64,000 bases of DNA from Hyphomicrobiaceae bacterium (lineage in GTDB: Bacteria > Pseudomonadota > Alphaproteobacteria > Rhizobiales > Hyphomicrobiaceae): NCBI GenBank assembly GCA_023384095.1, contig JAHDXT010000002.1, positions 186,001 through 250,000 on the forward strand, in the 5' to 3' direction. Position numbers and translations under genes: made by a program. Below, piece by piece: positions 62,390 to 64,000 of the stretch. The stretch's first letter is position 1; each line of letters starts with the position of its first letter. A model generated the notes under the pieces. The model was not told the origin of the DNA and searched no databases. It saw only the letters and a program-made list of their open reading frames with translations.

Positions 62390-64000
62390 TCACACGAACC
62401 TGAAGTCGTCGATGGTGATCGTATTGGCGCCGACGCCGTTGATGCCGAACAGGGTGATCGAATCCGTTGTTCCGGCGAAGCTGACGACGGTATCGATGCC
62501 CTGAACGGCTATCGTCACGTCGTCTGCGAACGTCGCAGCCGTGATCCCGAGCCCGGCCACATTCAGCAGGTCCTGGCCGCCGGCGCCGTTGGCGTCGAAC
62601 CCGGACACCATGTCGTTGTCGAACCCTGCCGCGAACACCAGCGTGTCGTTGCCGACGGCGGTATTGATGAGGTCGTCGCCGCCGCCGCCCTCGATCCTGT
62701 TGTTGCCGTTCATCGAGATGTTGTCCGCCCCGGAGCCGCCGATCACGTTCTCGATCGAGGTCAACGTGTTCACACCGATGTCGGCGCCCGCGGCAAACCC
62801 CGATGTCACGGTGGTGGCAGCGGTGGCTGCGGAGAGATCGAGCGTGTCGCTCCCGGCGCCGCCGTTGAATATGTCGTTGACGTTGCCGGCCGTCTCGACC
62901 AGCCGGTCGGCGCCTCCGCCGCCGTTCAGGGTGTCGATGCCGGTCCCGCCGGTGATGACGTTCGCCGCGCCGTTGCCGGTGCCCACGAAGTTGCCGGTGC
63001 CGGTGAAAGTCAGGTTCTCCACATCGGCGTCGCCGATCGTGAAGGTGTTCGCAAGCGAGAGCACGGTGTCGATGCCGCCCCCGGTGCCTCCCGCTTCGCT
63101 CACCACGTCGCCGGTGTCGTGGACCGTGAACGTGTCGTCGCCGGCGCCGCCCGTTAGCCTGTTGTTGACGCCGGCAACGCCGGTCAGCGTGTCCGCTCCC
63201 GAGCCGCCGGTGACGTTCTCGACGCCGACCAGGGAGATGAAGCCGCCGGACCCGGTCTGCGCCGTCAGATCCACCGTGACCGCGGCGCTGGACCCGGCAT
63301 AGCTCAAAGTGTCGCCTGCCCCGCCGTTGCCGCCGAGACTGGCCGTCAGCTCCTCGATGCCGGTGACTGCTCCGCCTTCGAGCTGGGTGATCGCCGTGCC
63401 GTCGAACACCACGTCCAGCGTGTCGTTCGCCGTGCTCGCCGCCGCGACGATGACGTTCAGCCTGTCGTTGTCTGCGCCGCCATCGACGTCGTCGGCACCC
63501 TGACCCATCTGATAGTTGATGGTATCGTTGCCCGCGCCGCCGATCACGGTATCGCTCCCGGCGCCCGCGTTGATCGTATCATCGCCGCCCTGGCCATCGA
63601 CCACGTTCACGCCGCCGTTGACGGTGATCGTGTCGTTGCCCTGGCTGCCGGTGAAGCTCTCGATGCTGCTGAGCGTGTCGGTGCCGGTTTCGGCGCTCGT
63701 GGCCGATGTGTTGGTGACCGTCGCACCGGCCGTCGTCCCGGACAGGTCGTATGTGTCGGTGTTCCCGCCGCCATTGTAGGTGTCGTCCCCATCGCCTGCG
63801 GTGGCGACAAAGCGATCGTTTCCGGCGCCACCCGAGAGGACGTTCGCGGCCGCGTCTCCGGTCAGCGTATCGGCCCCGCTGCCACCCGTCACATTCTCGA
63901 TGCCAGCGAGCGAGGCGAACCCCGAGGCGGTCGACAGACCGAGGTTCACCGTCACGGCGCTGGCCGCCGAGGTCCCCGCATAGGTGAGCGTGTCCGTGCC
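62390..64000 (-). CDS. RTX-type calcium-binding repeat protein (5' part outside the window)
   Basis: The frame runs without a stop to the window edge, so only the C-terminal 536 or so residues are seen. They are full of nonapeptide-like repeats: GGSGADTLTGDAAANVLSGG, GGAGNDRF, GGDDTINAGAGSDTVIGGAG and GGGGADRLVE, which form Ca2+-filled parallel beta-rolls. The C-terminus ends in a hydrophobic tail (GANTITIDDFRFV) fitting a type I secretion signal. Such proteins are exported in one step through a TolC-type channel; no T1SS genes are in the window. The HlyC-like gene follows closely. Confidence 0.9.
   Translation of the reverse strand, partial: GTDTLTYAGTSAASAVTVNLGLSTASGFASLAGIENVTGGSGADTLTGDAAANVLSGGAGNDRFVATAGDGDDTYNGGGNTDTYDLSGTTAGATVTNTSATSAETGTDTLSSIESFTGSQGNDTITVNGGVNVVDGQGGDDTINAGAGSDTVIGGAGNDTINYQMGQGADDVDGGADNDRLNVIVAAASTANDTLDVVFDGTAITQLEGGAVTGIEELTASLGGNGGAGDTLSYAGSSAAVTVDLTAQTGSGGFISLVGVENVTGGSGADTLTGVAGVNNRLTGGAGDDTFTVHDTGDVVSEAGGTGGGIDTVLSLANTFTIGDADVENLTFTGTGNFVGTGNGAANVITGGTGIDTLNGGGGADRLVETAGNVNDIFNGGAGSDTLDLSAATAATTVTSGFAAGADIGVNTLTSIENVIGGSGADNISMNGNNRIEGGGGDDLINTAVGNDTLVFAAGFDNDMVSGFDANGAGGQDLLNVAGLGITAATFADDVTIAVQGIDTVVSFAGTTDSITLFGINGVGANTITIDDFRFV

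Noticed and set aside
62390-64000. CRISPR-like or satellite repeat array
   Set aside because: The repetitive DNA here is explained by RTX nonapeptide-coding repeats of varying sequence in an open frame; spacers and identical repeats are absent.

Overview
The window is high-GC, densely coded chromosomal DNA that looks like an alphaproteobacterium of the order Hyphomicrobiales (Rhizobiales). The main pointers are an era-recO junction, a yajC-secD-secF-Mth938-domain block followed by a degenerate squalene/phytoene-synthase-like gene, TrmFO, a DUF1127 protein, an Omp25/31-type porin, and an ExoY/ExoF-style exopolysaccharide locus. The genus cannot be fixed from the sequence alone. No rRNA, CRISPR array or complete insertion sequence was seen. 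The one RNA gene is a tRNA-Gln(TTG).

Region 1 (1-17.9 kb) is mostly housekeeping: the end of era, recO, an alpha/beta hydrolase, a DUF1127 protein, a CAP-domain protein, a membrane protein, a DUF815 ATPase, the SecDF-YajC export complex, a Mth938-like protein, a PuuD-like membrane protein, a squalene/phytoene-synthase-like protein, a secreted SGNH hydrolase, trmFO, a putative lipoprotein, a MazEF-type toxin-antitoxin pair with a palindromic operator, ilvC, an outer-membrane protein and an SRAP (YedK) protein.

Region 2 (17.9-45.7 kb) is a large exopolysaccharide locus. It holds a FemAB-like acyltransferase, a NodB-type deacetylase, a glucose-1-phosphate cytidylyltransferase, and three related sugar C-methyltransferases, one fused to a sugar SDR. 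It also has five glycosyltransferases, an ExoY-type initiating transferase, a LuxR-type regulator with a degenerate receiver, a pyruvyltransferase, a polymerase-like membrane protein, a Wzz/BY-kinase-like protein with a degenerate P-loop, a secreted GH16 glycanase, an OPX export protein, a Wzx-like flippase, a PIG-L deacetylase and an unrecognised 681-residue beta-rich protein. The set matches a Wzx/Wzy-type polymer that probably carries a branched-chain CDP-derived sugar and pyruvate.

Region 3 (45.8-58.4 kb) is a catabolic gene set. An acyl-CoA dehydrogenase is divergent from a run that encodes an ADP-forming acyl-CoA synthetase, a GntR/UTRA regulator, a ThDP-dependent enzyme, a branched-chain-type ABC importer (with permease and ATPase fused) and the Tm-1-like/TIM-barrel pair. 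A palindrome in the divergent promoter region is the likely regulator site. The substrate is not evident.

Region 4 (58.6-64 kb) follows tRNA-Gln. It holds a GntP-type permease, a patatin-like phospholipase, a relic of an RND efflux pump, an HlyC-like acyltransferase with apparently altered catalytic residues, and the C-terminal part of a large RTX-repeat protein that runs off the window.
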